From: Treponema sp.
GTDB lineage: Bacteria; Spirochaetota; Spirochaetia; Treponematales; Breznakiellaceae
DNA length: 7,802 bases
NCBI GenBank assembly: GCA_031281855.1
Contig: JAITEW010000083.1
Location: 1 to 7,802 of the forward strand
Direction: 5' to 3'
Below the pieces are notes generated by a model. It did no database searches. It was not told the origin of the DNA and was given only the letters and a program-made list of their open reading frames with translations. Each line of letters opens with the position of its first letter. The first letter of the stretch is position 1. This document shows, one piece after another, positions 1 through 6,093 of the stretch. Position numbers and translations under genes: made by a program.

Positions 1-1258
1 GCTGCTTGCCCGTTCCGTCCACTGCCGCGGAGCCGGAGTTGATGAGGTGGATGAGGCCGCCCGCGGCGCCGCCTTCGGGCTTCCAGCCGGTGACCCGCTT
101 GATCGCGTCGGGGCTCCAGTAGGTGCGCACGTCGGCGAACACCTGGGCGCAGCCGGTAAGGAGGTAGCCGAAAAGCATAGCCACGCCATTGCAGGAATCG
201 TTTTCGGTAGCCACCACATAGGGAGAACGGATGCCGTTCCAGTCAAAGGAAGCGTTCAGTATGGCTTCCGAGAAGTCGCCGTTAGGGAAGTGGTCGTTCC
301 AGTGCCGCTGTCCCTGGAACCCCGCGGCAATGGCGTTGTGCCCCAGGGATTCTTCCACAAGGCCCTTCCGTTTAAGGTCAGGATTGCCCACCATGAGGTC
401 CCGGAAGATCATGGTCATCTTGACCACGGTTTTCCATACCTCGTCTTTGTGGTGCCGGCTGTGCTGCTCTTTTACCGGGTTGTTGTCCTGGCCCTCTTTG
501 CAGTTCTCCTTGACCCATACCAGGGCCCGCTTGTATTCAGCGTCGGAATAGATCTTTTCCTCAAAGCGGCGCACGATCTCGCTCATATCCACATACTCAT
601 TCCGCATCCCCAGGTATTCCTGGAAAAAGTCGTCGTCGGTGATAGAGCCCGCGATACCCATGGAAACTGAGCCGATAGAGAGGTAGCTCTTGCCCCGCAT
701 CCACGCCGCGGCCAGGGCGGCCCTGGCGAAGCGGAGGATCTTGTCCTTTACATCCCCAGGGATATTGGTGATATCCGACATGTCCTGCACGTCATGGCCG
801 TAAATCCCGAAGGCAGGGAGGCCTTTCTGGGAATGCGCCGCCAGGACCGCCGCCAGGTAGACCGCGCCGGGCCGGTCGGTGCCGTTAAAACCCCAGACAG
901 CCTTGATGGTCAGAGGGTCCATGTCCATGGTTTCCGAGCCGTAGCACCAGCAGGGAGTCACGGTAAGGGTAACCTGGACGTTTTCCCGTGAGAATTTGTC
1001 CTGACAAGCCGCGGCTTCCGCCACGCCTCCGATACACGAATCCGCGATGATACATTCCACGGCCTGGCCGTTGGGATGCCGCAGATTCTCGCTGATGAGC
1101 TTCGCCGCCGCTTTCGCCATACCCATGGTTGGTTCTTCAAGGGATTCCCGCACCCCCCGGCGGCGTCCGTCGATAGTCGGCCGTATGCCGATCTTAGGCA
1201 GCGCTCCCCGGTAACGGTTCGCCGGGGCGTTCACTTTGAGACTGGAAATGTCAGCCAT
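1..1258 (-). CDS. fucI: L-fucose isomerase, N-terminal 419 codons (3' end outside window)
   Basis: This cytoplasmic enzyme converts L-fucose to L-fuculose (and D-arabinose to D-ribulose) using Mn2+, the first committed step of fucose breakdown. Read on the minus strand, the protein begins MADISSLKVN and stays open to base 1. It follows E. coli FucI closely from memory: PKIGIRPTIDGRR (21-33), TPCWCYGSETMDMDP (101-115), GFNGTDRPGAVYLAA (123-137), GHDVQD (154-159), SVSMGIAGSI (197-206), GFQGQRHW (313-320), ATEND (350-354) and FADVRTYW (374-381). Glu352 and Asp376 match the catalytic, metal-binding Glu337 and Asp361 of E. coli. The third ligand, a His near residue 528 there, would lie outside the window. 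The family is about 590 residues, so some 170 are missing because of the window edge, not a lesion. GGAGG lies 5 nt before the ATG, inside the 16-nt gap after fucU, which indicates one transcript. Confidence 0.97.
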   Translation of the reverse strand, partial: MADISSLKVNAPANRYRGALPKIGIRPTIDGRRRGVRESLEEPTMGMAKAAAKLISENLRHPNGQAVECIIADSCIGGVAEAAACQDKFSRENVQVTLTVTPCWCYGSETMDMDPLTIKAVWGFNGTDRPGAVYLAAVLAAHSQKGLPAFGIYGHDVQDMSDITNIPGDVKDKILRFARAALAAAWMRGKSYLSIGSVSMGIAGSITDDDFFQEYLGMRNEYVDMSEIVRRFEEKIYSDAEYKRALVWVKENCKEGQDNNPVKEQHSRHHKDEVWKTVVKMTMIFRDLMVGNPDLKRKGLVEESLGHNAIAAGFQGQRHWNDHFPNGDFSEAILNASFDWNGIRSPYVVATENDSCNGVAMLFGYLLTGCAQVFADVRTYWSPDAIKRVTGWKPEGGAAGGLIHLINSGSAAVDGTGKQ

Positions 1259-1274
1259 ATGTTCCTCCAAAAAA

Positions 1275-1709
1275 TTATTTTACCGGGATAACACCCTTTT
1301 TCAGGATGATATTACCGTATTTCACTGTTTCGCCGGTCATTACCACAGCGTAAGCCTTTTTGGTCCGCTCGTAAAAAGCGAACCGCTCAATCCGTTCCGT
1401 TTGGGGCGTCCCGGGCCAGATTTTATCAATAACCGCCCTGTAGGAGCTTTCCACCTCCGGGTCCAGGGTATCCGGCTCATGGGCGGCCATCATCATCACC
1501 GGATGGGGAACCGCGTAATCCAGGTTGATAAGCTTTAGAATCCCTTCCAGAAGCGCGGGAATCCTAATGCCGTCCGCCCGGATAACCCGGGAATTGCAGG
1601 AGTCTCCCGGAAAAAACGCGTCAGCAAGTACAATTTCATCCCCATGGCCCATACGAAACAGGGCATCCAGAAGCTCCGGGCTTATTACCGGAGATATTCC
1701 AATCAGCAT
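1275..1709 (-). CDS. fucU: L-fucose mutarotase (RbsD/FucU family)
   Basis: FucU interconverts the alpha and beta anomers of L-fucose in the cytoplasm, feeding the isomerase encoded just downstream. The 144-residue product has the usual family length (about 140) and lines up almost end to end with E. coli FucU as I recall it. Shared segments are ISPVISPELL (5-14), MGHGDEI (20-26) with the catalytic-type His22, LADAFFP (28-34), VIRADG (42-47), DTLDPEVE (80-87), RFAFYER (109-115) and TGETVKYGNIILKKGV (125-140). The start at 1709 is chosen because AGGAGG sits 5 nt upstream and the homology begins here; the frame is open 66 bases further up, but those residues do not resemble the family. It is the first gene after the promoter at 1740-1768 and lies 16 nt before fucI. 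The fuc operon of E. coli has fucU later in the order, so gene order differs here. Confidence 0.96.
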   Translation of the reverse strand: MLIGISPVISPELLDALFRMGHGDEIVLADAFFPGDSCNSRVIRADGIRIPALLEGILKLINLDYAVPHPVMMMAAHEPDTLDPEVESSYRAVIDKIWPGTPQTERIERFAFYERTKKAYAVVMTGETVKYGNIILKKGVIPVK

Positions 1710-1739
1710 GCTTTCCTCCTTAATAAATTTGTTCCCTCT

Positions 1740-1768
1740 ATGATCATTCGTTGTAGAAATTTTGTCAA
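1740..1768 (-). promoter_or_regulatory. Sigma-70-type promoter for fucU-fucI
   Basis: On the minus strand a perfect -35 box TTGACA (1768 to 1763) is followed by a 17-nt spacer and a 4/6 -10 box GATCAT (1745 to 1740). Transcription would start near 1733, leaving a leader of about 24 nt that carries the AGGAGG site of fucU. The -10 box lies inside the perfect 8-bp palindrome ATGATCAT (1740-1747). Two near-identical words, ACAAAATTT around the spacer and ACAAATTT in the leader, flank it in direct orientation. Either could be a regulator site, but no fucose regulator gene is in the window. The promoter is well supported by position and sequence; any operator is speculation. Confidence 0.7.
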
Positions 1769-1779
1769 GAAACATACAA

Positions 1780-1792
1780 GGGGCCTGACCCC
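1780..1792. repeat. GC-rich imperfect palindrome in the fucU/GH3 divergent region
   Basis: GGGG-CCTGA-CCCC forms a 4-bp perfect GC stem around a 5-nt loop, 12 bases upstream of the fucU -35 box. It stands between two divergent genes, so it is not placed to terminate either. The short word (GGGGTCAGGCCCC on the other strand) resembles, from memory, the palindromes often found around REP-associated IS200-like transposases. That is inference: no transposase or second copy is visible here. It could equally be a regulator site or chance. Confidence 0.35.
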
Positions 1793-1833
1793 AGAAACCC
1801 TGCGGGGATATAGCTTTGCGGCCCCAATCAGGC

Positions 1834-1839
1834 TATGAT
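1834..1839 (+). promoter_or_regulatory. Possible -10 box directly ahead of the GH3 lipoprotein gene
   Basis: TATGAT matches the -10 consensus at 5 of 6 bases. No convincing -35 box lies 16-18 nt upstream (best position reads TAGCTT). Transcription from it would begin at about 1846, the first base of the chosen ATG, which would make a leaderless message. That agrees with the lack of a good Shine-Dalgarno site before this ATG (only AGG, 13 nt away). The alternative is a promoter further upstream with initiation at TTG 1816. Confidence 0.35.
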
Positions 1840-1845
1840 ATACAC

Positions 1846-3111
1846 ATGCTCAAGGGTTTTTCCTTGTTTCTTTGCTTGTTCCTCTGGGCCTGCAGCGGCA
1901 GGAATGCGCCGGATCGGGCAGCGCGGGAAAATTCGGTTCCTGGCGCCGAAACCCGGGCGCCGGAAATTGAGGCGCCTTTTTCCGAAGAGCGGCCTTTCTC
2001 CCCATACCTCCCAGGGGCGGACGATAATTCTTATGCCATGTACCGGGAAGAAGCGGCCCGTATCGCCTCTTTTCTTGACGGACGGGTTCTGGCGGCCCAG
2101 GTGCTCATGGCCGGGATGGATAATAAAAATTACCTCTCAGGGGAAATGAAGAGCATATTCATAGCAGTACCCCCGGGGGGCATCATGTTTTTCAAATACA
2201 ACCTGAATGCGGAAAAAGACAAGGTCCGTTCCTTTTTAACCGAATGTTCGGAGTTGACCGTTTCCGTTTCAGGGATAACCCCCTTCCTTGCGGCGGATCA
2301 CGAAGGCGGTGCGGTGCACCGTTTCGGGCCCGGTGTTACCAGGCTGCCGGCGGCGGCTTCTTTCTGGGAGCTTGCGGAAATCGAAGGGAAAGACGAAGCC
2401 CTTGCGGCGGTAGAGGAGCTTTCCCGTTTGTCCGCCGCTGAAATACGGGACCTTGGGATCACCCTGAACCTGGCGCCTGTGGCGGAAGTGCTGAGTGATG
2501 ACAACAGCGCGTTCCTGGAAACCCGTTCCTACGGGCCGGACCCGGAATTTACCGAAGCGGCGGCTTCGGCTTTTATCCGGGGTATGGACGCCCTGGGCGT
2601 GGCCTGCGCGGTTAAGCACTTTCCCGGGAACTCCCAAGGTGATCCCCATGACGTGGAGGTGGTGCTCGATGTTGACAGGGACGCCCTTGACCGGATAATC
2701 AGGCCCTTTTCGGGGATAATCAGGACCATACGGCCTGCGGCGCTTATTGTCTCGCATGTAAAAGTTCCGGCCCTGGATCCCCTGCGCAGTTCCAGCCTGT
2801 CGCCTTTGGTTATGGACTGGCTCAGGGAGGATCTGGGTTTTGCGGGCATCATTATAACCGATGATTTTTCCATGGGAGCTGTGGCGGCATCCGGTATAGC
2901 TCCCGGCGATGCGGCGGTGGAAGCCCTGATCTCAGGCGCCGATATGGTAATGGTATGGCCTCTTGACATCGCGGTAGTGTACGAAGCTATCCTCAAAGCC
3001 CTGGAAGAAAACCGTCTTCCCCGTTCGCGGCTCAGGGAAGCTGCGGAACATATTCTGGCGGAAAAACTCCGCTACGGCCTCGCTGTTGACGCAGCCGGAG
3101 ACATACTGTGA
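1846..3111 (+). CDS. Glycoside hydrolase family 3 lipoprotein, NagZ-like beta-N-acetylhexosaminidase
   Basis: This is predicted to cleave terminal beta-linked N-acetylglucosamine from peptidoglycan fragments or other glycans at the cell surface or in the periplasm. The 421-residue product starts with a lipoprotein signal: Lys3, a hydrophobic core, then LFLWACSG with Cys16 as lipidation site; Trp at -2 is a loose lipobox. A polar linker (17-60) leads to the TIM barrel. NagZ-type motifs follow in order: DHEGGAVHRF (151-160), NLAPVAEV (208-215), KHFPG (257-261), the D266-P-H268 acid/base dyad, SHVKVPALDP (303-312) and ITDDFSMGA (337-345) with Asp339 as likely nucleophile. The dyad loop is about two residues shorter than in E. 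coli NagZ, and Arg of DQEGGRV is Ala. The ATG at 1846 gives a clean signal peptide; TTG 1816 would add ten residues ahead of it. The stop overlaps the next gene by 4 bp. The fold is sure, the exact substrate is not. Confidence 0.88.
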   Translation: MLKGFSLFLCLFLWACSGRNAPDRAARENSVPGAETRAPEIEAPFSEERPFSPYLPGADDNSYAMYREEAARIASFLDGRVLAAQVLMAGMDNKNYLSGEMKSIFIAVPPGGIMFFKYNLNAEKDKVRSFLTECSELTVSVSGITPFLAADHEGGAVHRFGPGVTRLPAAASFWELAEIEGKDEALAAVEELSRLSAAEIRDLGITLNLAPVAEVLSDDNSAFLETRSYGPDPEFTEAAASAFIRGMDALGVACAVKHFPGNSQGDPHDVEVVLDVDRDALDRIIRPFSGIIRTIRPAALIVSHVKVPALDPLRSSSLSPLVMDWLREDLGFAGIIITDDFSMGAVAASGIAPGDAAVEALISGADMVMVWPLDIAVVYEAILKALEENRLPRSRLREAAEHILAEKLRYGLAVDAAGDIL

Positions 3112-3839
3112 AGGAACGAAGGGAGCTCCTCATCCAAAGCAGCCGCGTCCTCTGGCATGACGGGGATTGCTGCGTTATCAATAAACTTCCCGGCGAGAAT
3201 CCGGAAGATCCTGTAAAGTTTGAAGATTCCCTTTACCCCCGGGGGGCCTGGAGGGCTGTTCACCGCCTGGACGTGCCTGTTTCCGGCTGCCTCCTCCTCA
3301 CCTGTACTCCAAAGGCGGCGTCGTATTTCAGCGCTCTTTTTTCTTCTGCCGGAGCCCGGGGGGAGGTTGAAAAACGGTACTGGGCAATAACGGAAATCCC
3401 CCCTTCAGGGGTTACGCTGCCGGGAGAAACCTGGACCGCCTATACCCACTGGATAGTGAGCGATGCGGTACGGAACAAATCCATAGCTTATACCGAAGAA
3501 AAGAAAGGCGGCAAAAAAGCCGTTCTCTCTTTGCGCCTTGCAGGCAGGGGGGATAAGTATCTTTTTATCGAAGTCGATCTTCTCACAGGCAGGCACCACC
3601 AGATCCGCGCCCAGCTTGCGGCCCTGGGTTTGCGCGTCAAAGGGGACCTTAAATACGGCGCCCGCCGTAGCGAACCTGAAGGGGGTATACGCCTTCACGC
3701 TGCGTCCCTGGCCTTTCCCGGCTTCCCTGACTCCCGGGAAACCGTCAGGGTCAGCGCCGGCCCGCCTGTGATGGACAGGCTCTGGTCGGCCTTTGCCGAA
3801 AGCCTCGCAGCCCCTAAACCTTCTTCTCCAGTTCCCTGA
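3108..3839 (+). CDS. RluA-family RNA pseudouridine synthase
   Basis: This enzyme isomerises uridine to pseudouridine in rRNA or tRNA. The 243-residue product is a bare catalytic domain without an N-terminal S4 domain. It has the family motifs in order: VINKLPGENP (23-32), a variant of the usual VxNKPxG; HRLDVPVSGCLLL (52-64) with catalytic Asp55; KRYWAI (89-94); LLTGRHHQIRAQLAALG (158-174); GDLKYG (179-184); and LHAASLAFP (196-204). In motif HRLD the common Thr before Ser-Gly is Val. The GTG start at 3108 overlaps the TGA of the GH3 gene as GTGA, with GGAG 7 nt upstream, so translation is probably coupled. The 3' end runs 26 bp into the oppositely oriented mutarotase-fold gene. The target uridine cannot be read from sequence, so no rlu or tru symbol is given. 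Confidence 0.93.
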   Translation: MKERRELLIQSSRVLWHDGDCCVINKLPGENPEDPVKFEDSLYPRGAWRAVHRLDVPVSGCLLLTCTPKAASYFSALFSSAGARGEVEKRYWAITEIPPSGVTLPGETWTAYTHWIVSDAVRNKSIAYTEEKKGGKKAVLSLRLAGRGDKYLFIEVDLLTGRHHQIRAQLAALGLRVKGDLKYGARRSEPEGGIRLHAASLAFPGFPDSRETVRVSAGPPVMDRLWSAFAESLAAPKPSSPVP

Positions 3840-5067
3840 GAACCTTGAAAGCCGGGTCCGCAGGGTAACGCCAGAATTCGCTTTTTCCCTTGCAGATAAG
3901 GGCGGTCCCTTCTCCTTCCAGCAGACTCACACCGTTGTCCAGGACGGTCTTTTCGTATGGTGCGAAGAGGACGCCGTAGCGGAGGGTCCTGCGGCCTCCT
4001 GCGCTTACGGTAAAGGTGGTTGGCGCGTCCAGTACCTTTTTGACCTGCCTGGCGTAGTCAAGCCCCTGGGCGTAGGCGGCGATGGAATTCTCCGTACCCA
4101 GGCAGTAGGTAAGATCCGTGCCTCCCTCGTAGGGCGCCCAGGGGGTAAAAGGCCGGCCCCCGTATTGCATCCAGAGGTTGTTGAACCTGAGGATGATGTC
4201 GTCTTCCGCCGCTGCTGCGGGGCCAGGGAAGAAACAGATATACGCCAGTTTAAGGTAAGGGTTTACCAGGGAAGACCAGCCCAGAGGGGCCTTCTCAGGT
4301 ATGCGGCCTGCGGCGTAATCGGTATAGCCCACAGGGCCTGGCACCCTGGAGATGTCAACGGCGCCGCCTTTTGCCAGCGGCGCGGCGCTGAGGGACGGGA
4401 ATTCGGTTCCCGGGATAAGCCGCGTAGTGGGATCGAATTCGCTCCCAGGCGGGGCGGTTATCCATGCGTCTGCCGCCGCGCTGTACCTGCAGCCTTCGGC
4501 AAGGAAAGGCGCCCCAACGGTATTGTGCCAGGCTGAACAAATTTCAAGGTCCTGGTTTCCTTTGTTTTCAATAGAAAGGCTCATGTAATGTACGTTCTGC
4601 CCGCTGATGACAGCGTCAATTTTTCTGAACAAAAGGGACATAGCAGGGTTGGGGCTGTCCAGGGTTGAAAGAGCCCAGGCCGCCCCGGTTTCCTCGTCAA
4701 CGCCGCTTTGCCGGAATTGCCAGGTAAGATTGGCGGTCCAGCCATGGGGGGGGATGTTCACGCCGCCGATGCTGTGGCCTGGGCCGAAACTGGGAGCGCA
4801 GGGGAAACTCCCGGCTACGTGGTACAGCAGATTGGCTTTCCAGAAAGCGCCGTCCTCGGCGTCCCTGAAGGGCTTCCCCGAATTGGACCTGAACCAGGGA
4901 AGCCAATGGGCGTTGATCCGCCGCTTCTCCTGTATAAACGACAGCTCAGGAACCATACCCCCTATATCGTCCACCATGACCTGCAGGCCGCTGTGTTCAA
5001 GAACCGTGGCCTCCCGGCCCCCCGATTCAACCAGCCGTAAAACACTTGCTTTCGAAACTTCCGCCAT
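3814..5067 (-). CDS. Galactose-mutarotase-fold protein of unclassified subfamily
   Basis: This is probably a cytoplasmic sugar-binding enzyme or epimerase; I do not recognise a characterised relative. The 417-residue product has no signal peptide or membrane span. Its layout resembles aldose 1-epimerases: an early stretch GGMVPELSF (36-44), PPHGW (107-111), then SIENKGNQDLEICSAWHNTVGAPF (165-188), which parallels the segment carrying the catalytic His and puts His181 in that place. Later LGTENS (323-328) offers Glu326 as the possible base, followed by a terminal beta region, TFTVSAGGRRTLRYGVLFAPY (351-371). The block RRINAHWLPWFRSNSGKPF (49-67) is distinctive. The start at 5067 has AGGAGG 5 nt upstream; the open frame beyond it enters the neighbour and lacks homology. 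It lies 23 nt after the PAP2-like gene, probably in the same transcript. Length exceeds GalM (about 345). Fold likely, reaction unknown. Confidence 0.7.
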   Translation of the reverse strand: MAEVSKASVLRLVESGGREATVLEHSGLQVMVDDIGGMVPELSFIQEKRRINAHWLPWFRSNSGKPFRDAEDGAFWKANLLYHVAGSFPCAPSFGPGHSIGGVNIPPHGWTANLTWQFRQSGVDEETGAAWALSTLDSPNPAMSLLFRKIDAVISGQNVHYMSLSIENKGNQDLEICSAWHNTVGAPFLAEGCRYSAAADAWITAPPGSEFDPTTRLIPGTEFPSLSAAPLAKGGAVDISRVPGPVGYTDYAAGRIPEKAPLGWSSLVNPYLKLAYICFFPGPAAAAEDDIILRFNNLWMQYGGRPFTPWAPYEGGTDLTYCLGTENSIAAYAQGLDYARQVKKVLDAPTTFTVSAGGRRTLRYGVLFAPYEKTVLDNGVSLLEGEGTALICKGKSEFWRYPADPAFKVLRELEKKV

Positions 5068-5090
5068 AACCGCCTCCTTGTGTGAGTATA

Positions 5091-5981
5091 TCACGGTTTT
5101 TTCGTTTGTGGGAGGGAAAAAAGAAAATCTACCAGCGGTTTTTCCCATTTGGAAGACTTTTCTCCTTCTGCGAGAAAACGCCGGTAGAGGGAAAGCATAT
5201 AGGCCCGTATTGTTTCGCCGTCTTCGCCTAATACGGCGTCTTTGGAGGTAAAGAGCCGGGAACAGAAGTATTCCCCTTCTTCAGGAGGGAACAGGGACGG
5301 GTCAAACCGGGTCATAGCGTACATAGCCGCAGGCACGCAGTTGACGCTGTGCTGCTTCACATAGAGTACCGCCTCGGTAATGGCCAGGCTGCCCTGGCGT
5401 ATCTCTTCAATCTCAGGTGCGAAGGCTTCTTCCCCCTCAAGGCGGCGGAGGATGTCCCTGAAAAGGGTATAGGTCCGTATCACTACCATTACATGGAGGC
5501 TTGGGATGCACATGAGATGGGGGTCGAAGGCGTGGATCACCGCGAACTTAGGCCGCGCCACGTAGAAGGGCCGGGCGGTGGTGGAAAAACTGACTGCATA
5601 TACTTCAGCGGCCCTTTCATAAAGAGCCCCTATGGAATCAAGGATTTCCCTTGCAGGTTCCAGGGCGCGCCTTTGATAACGGCGGAGCAGGAAACCGATG
5701 GTCCTAATCCAGAAGGCTACGAAATCGAGGTACACCGCCACTTTCCCGGGGGTAAAGGGGATCTTTTCGTCCAAAGGATGATCCGCCCGGGAAACAGGGT
5801 ACCCTCCGAAGAACGCCGCCTTGTACTGGAGGAGAAAAAAATTCTTAAAAATAGAGAGAAAACACCTGAGCCCGCTACTCCGCAGAAAGGGATTCAGCAG
5901 GACCCGGGCCGACACAAGGGCAGGGGATTCCCGGCATACCGTTCCGGTCCGTGTCTGCTGCTTTTCCCCCATTCCCGCCAT
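5091..5981 (-). CDS. PAP2_3-like protein with altered phosphatase motif 3
   Basis: This 296-residue protein carries pieces of the PAP2 phosphatase/phosphotransferase signature. ARPFYVARP (136-144) could be motif 1. DPHLMCIPSLHVMVV (153-167) matches motif 2, with PSLH at 160-163. YVKQHSVNCVPAAM (207-220) matches motif 3, commonly TKQHxxxDVIAG, with His211 kept but the Asp replaced by Cys215. Unlike typical PAP2 proteins, with five or six membrane spans, only weak hydrophobic stretches are visible (about 38-60, 82-100 and 157-175), flanked by basic residues such as RRYQRRA. It may therefore be peripheral or soluble. The C-terminal third is acidic and charged. The ATG at 5981 has GGAG 5 nt upstream; ATG 5972 is a weaker alternative. 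It is first in a two-gene unit with the mutarotase-fold gene. Catalytic activity is uncertain and it may be a degenerate or specialised relative. Confidence 0.55.
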   Translation of the reverse strand: MAGMGEKQQTRTGTVCRESPALVSARVLLNPFLRSSGLRCFLSIFKNFFLLQYKAAFFGGYPVSRADHPLDEKIPFTPGKVAVYLDFVAFWIRTIGFLLRRYQRRALEPAREILDSIGALYERAAEVYAVSFSTTARPFYVARPKFAVIHAFDPHLMCIPSLHVMVVIRTYTLFRDILRRLEGEEAFAPEIEEIRQGSLAITEAVLYVKQHSVNCVPAAMYAMTRFDPSLFPPEEGEYFCSRLFTSKDAVLGEDGETIRAYMLSLYRRFLAEGEKSSKWEKPLVDFLFSLPQTKKP

Positions 5982-6007
5982 AAACGCTCCGTGTTTCAGA
6001 TTGCGTT

Positions 6008-6037
6008 ATCCTAGCACGGTCCGGGGCTGGTTGTCTT
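6008..6037 (-). promoter_or_regulatory. Weak candidate promoter for the PAP2-like gene
   Basis: On the minus strand AAGACA (6037 to 6032, 4/6 match to the -35 consensus), an 18-nt spacer and TAGGAT (6013 to 6008, 4/6 match to the -10 consensus) lie upstream of the start at 5981. A start of transcription near 6001 would give a leader of about 20 nt containing the GGAG site. The boxes are ordinary matches in a short divergent region, so this is plausible by position more than by strength. Confidence 0.35.
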
Positions 6038-6042
6038 GCCCC

Positions 6043-6073
6043 TTGACTTAAACTTTACGTTAACATTTACAAT
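6043..6073 (+). promoter_or_regulatory. MerR-type promoter (19-bp spacer) for the aldo/keto reductase gene
   Basis: A strong -35 box TTGACT (6043-6048, 5/6) and a strong -10 box TACAAT (6068-6073, 5/6) are separated by 19 bp, two more than optimal. No alternative pair with a 16-18 bp spacer is as good. Promoters activated by MerR-family regulators characteristically have 19-20 bp spacers with an inverted repeat between good boxes, and the regulator twists the DNA to realign them. The sequence start CCTTGACTTAAA also resembles such promoters as I recall them. Transcription would start near 6080, giving a leader of about 14 nt with the Shine-Dalgarno site. The regulator gene is not in the window. 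Confidence 0.6.
6050..6068. promoter_or_regulatory. Inverted-repeat operator candidate within the promoter spacer
   Basis: The 19-bp element reads AAA-n2-TTA-n3-TAA-n2-TTT, an imperfect dyad centred at 6059, one base from the middle of the spacer between the -35 and -10 boxes. It also contains the palindrome GTTAAC (6059-6064) and a repeated TTTAC word (6054-6058 and 6066-6070). Position and symmetry fit a MerR-family binding site. AT-rich sequence makes chance symmetry easier, so the repeat alone is moderate evidence. Confidence 0.5.
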
Positions 6074-6093
6074 CGTTCCAGGGAGCAGGAATA

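Noticed and set aside
47..670. 207-codon plus-strand open frame
   Set aside because: It lies wholly opposite fucI, whose protein matches a known family throughout, and its own translation resembles nothing.
1..1258. Truncated or pseudogene fucI
   Set aside because: The frame is intact to base 1 with both visible catalytic residues; the missing end is caused by the window limit.
2269..2757. 162-codon minus-strand open frame
   Set aside because: Falls within the GH3 gene, whose motifs are continuous across the region.
3793..4536. 247-codon plus-strand open frame
   Set aside because: Antisense to the mutarotase-fold gene; low-complexity Gly/Arg-rich translation, no ribosome site, explained by GC-rich codon use of the real gene.
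4607..5251. 214-codon plus-strand open frame
   Set aside because: Spans the junction of two well-supported minus-strand genes and shows no domain or ribosome site.
5349..6014. 221-codon plus-strand open frame
   Set aside because: Antisense to the PAP2-like gene, which has the better start signal and recognisable motifs.
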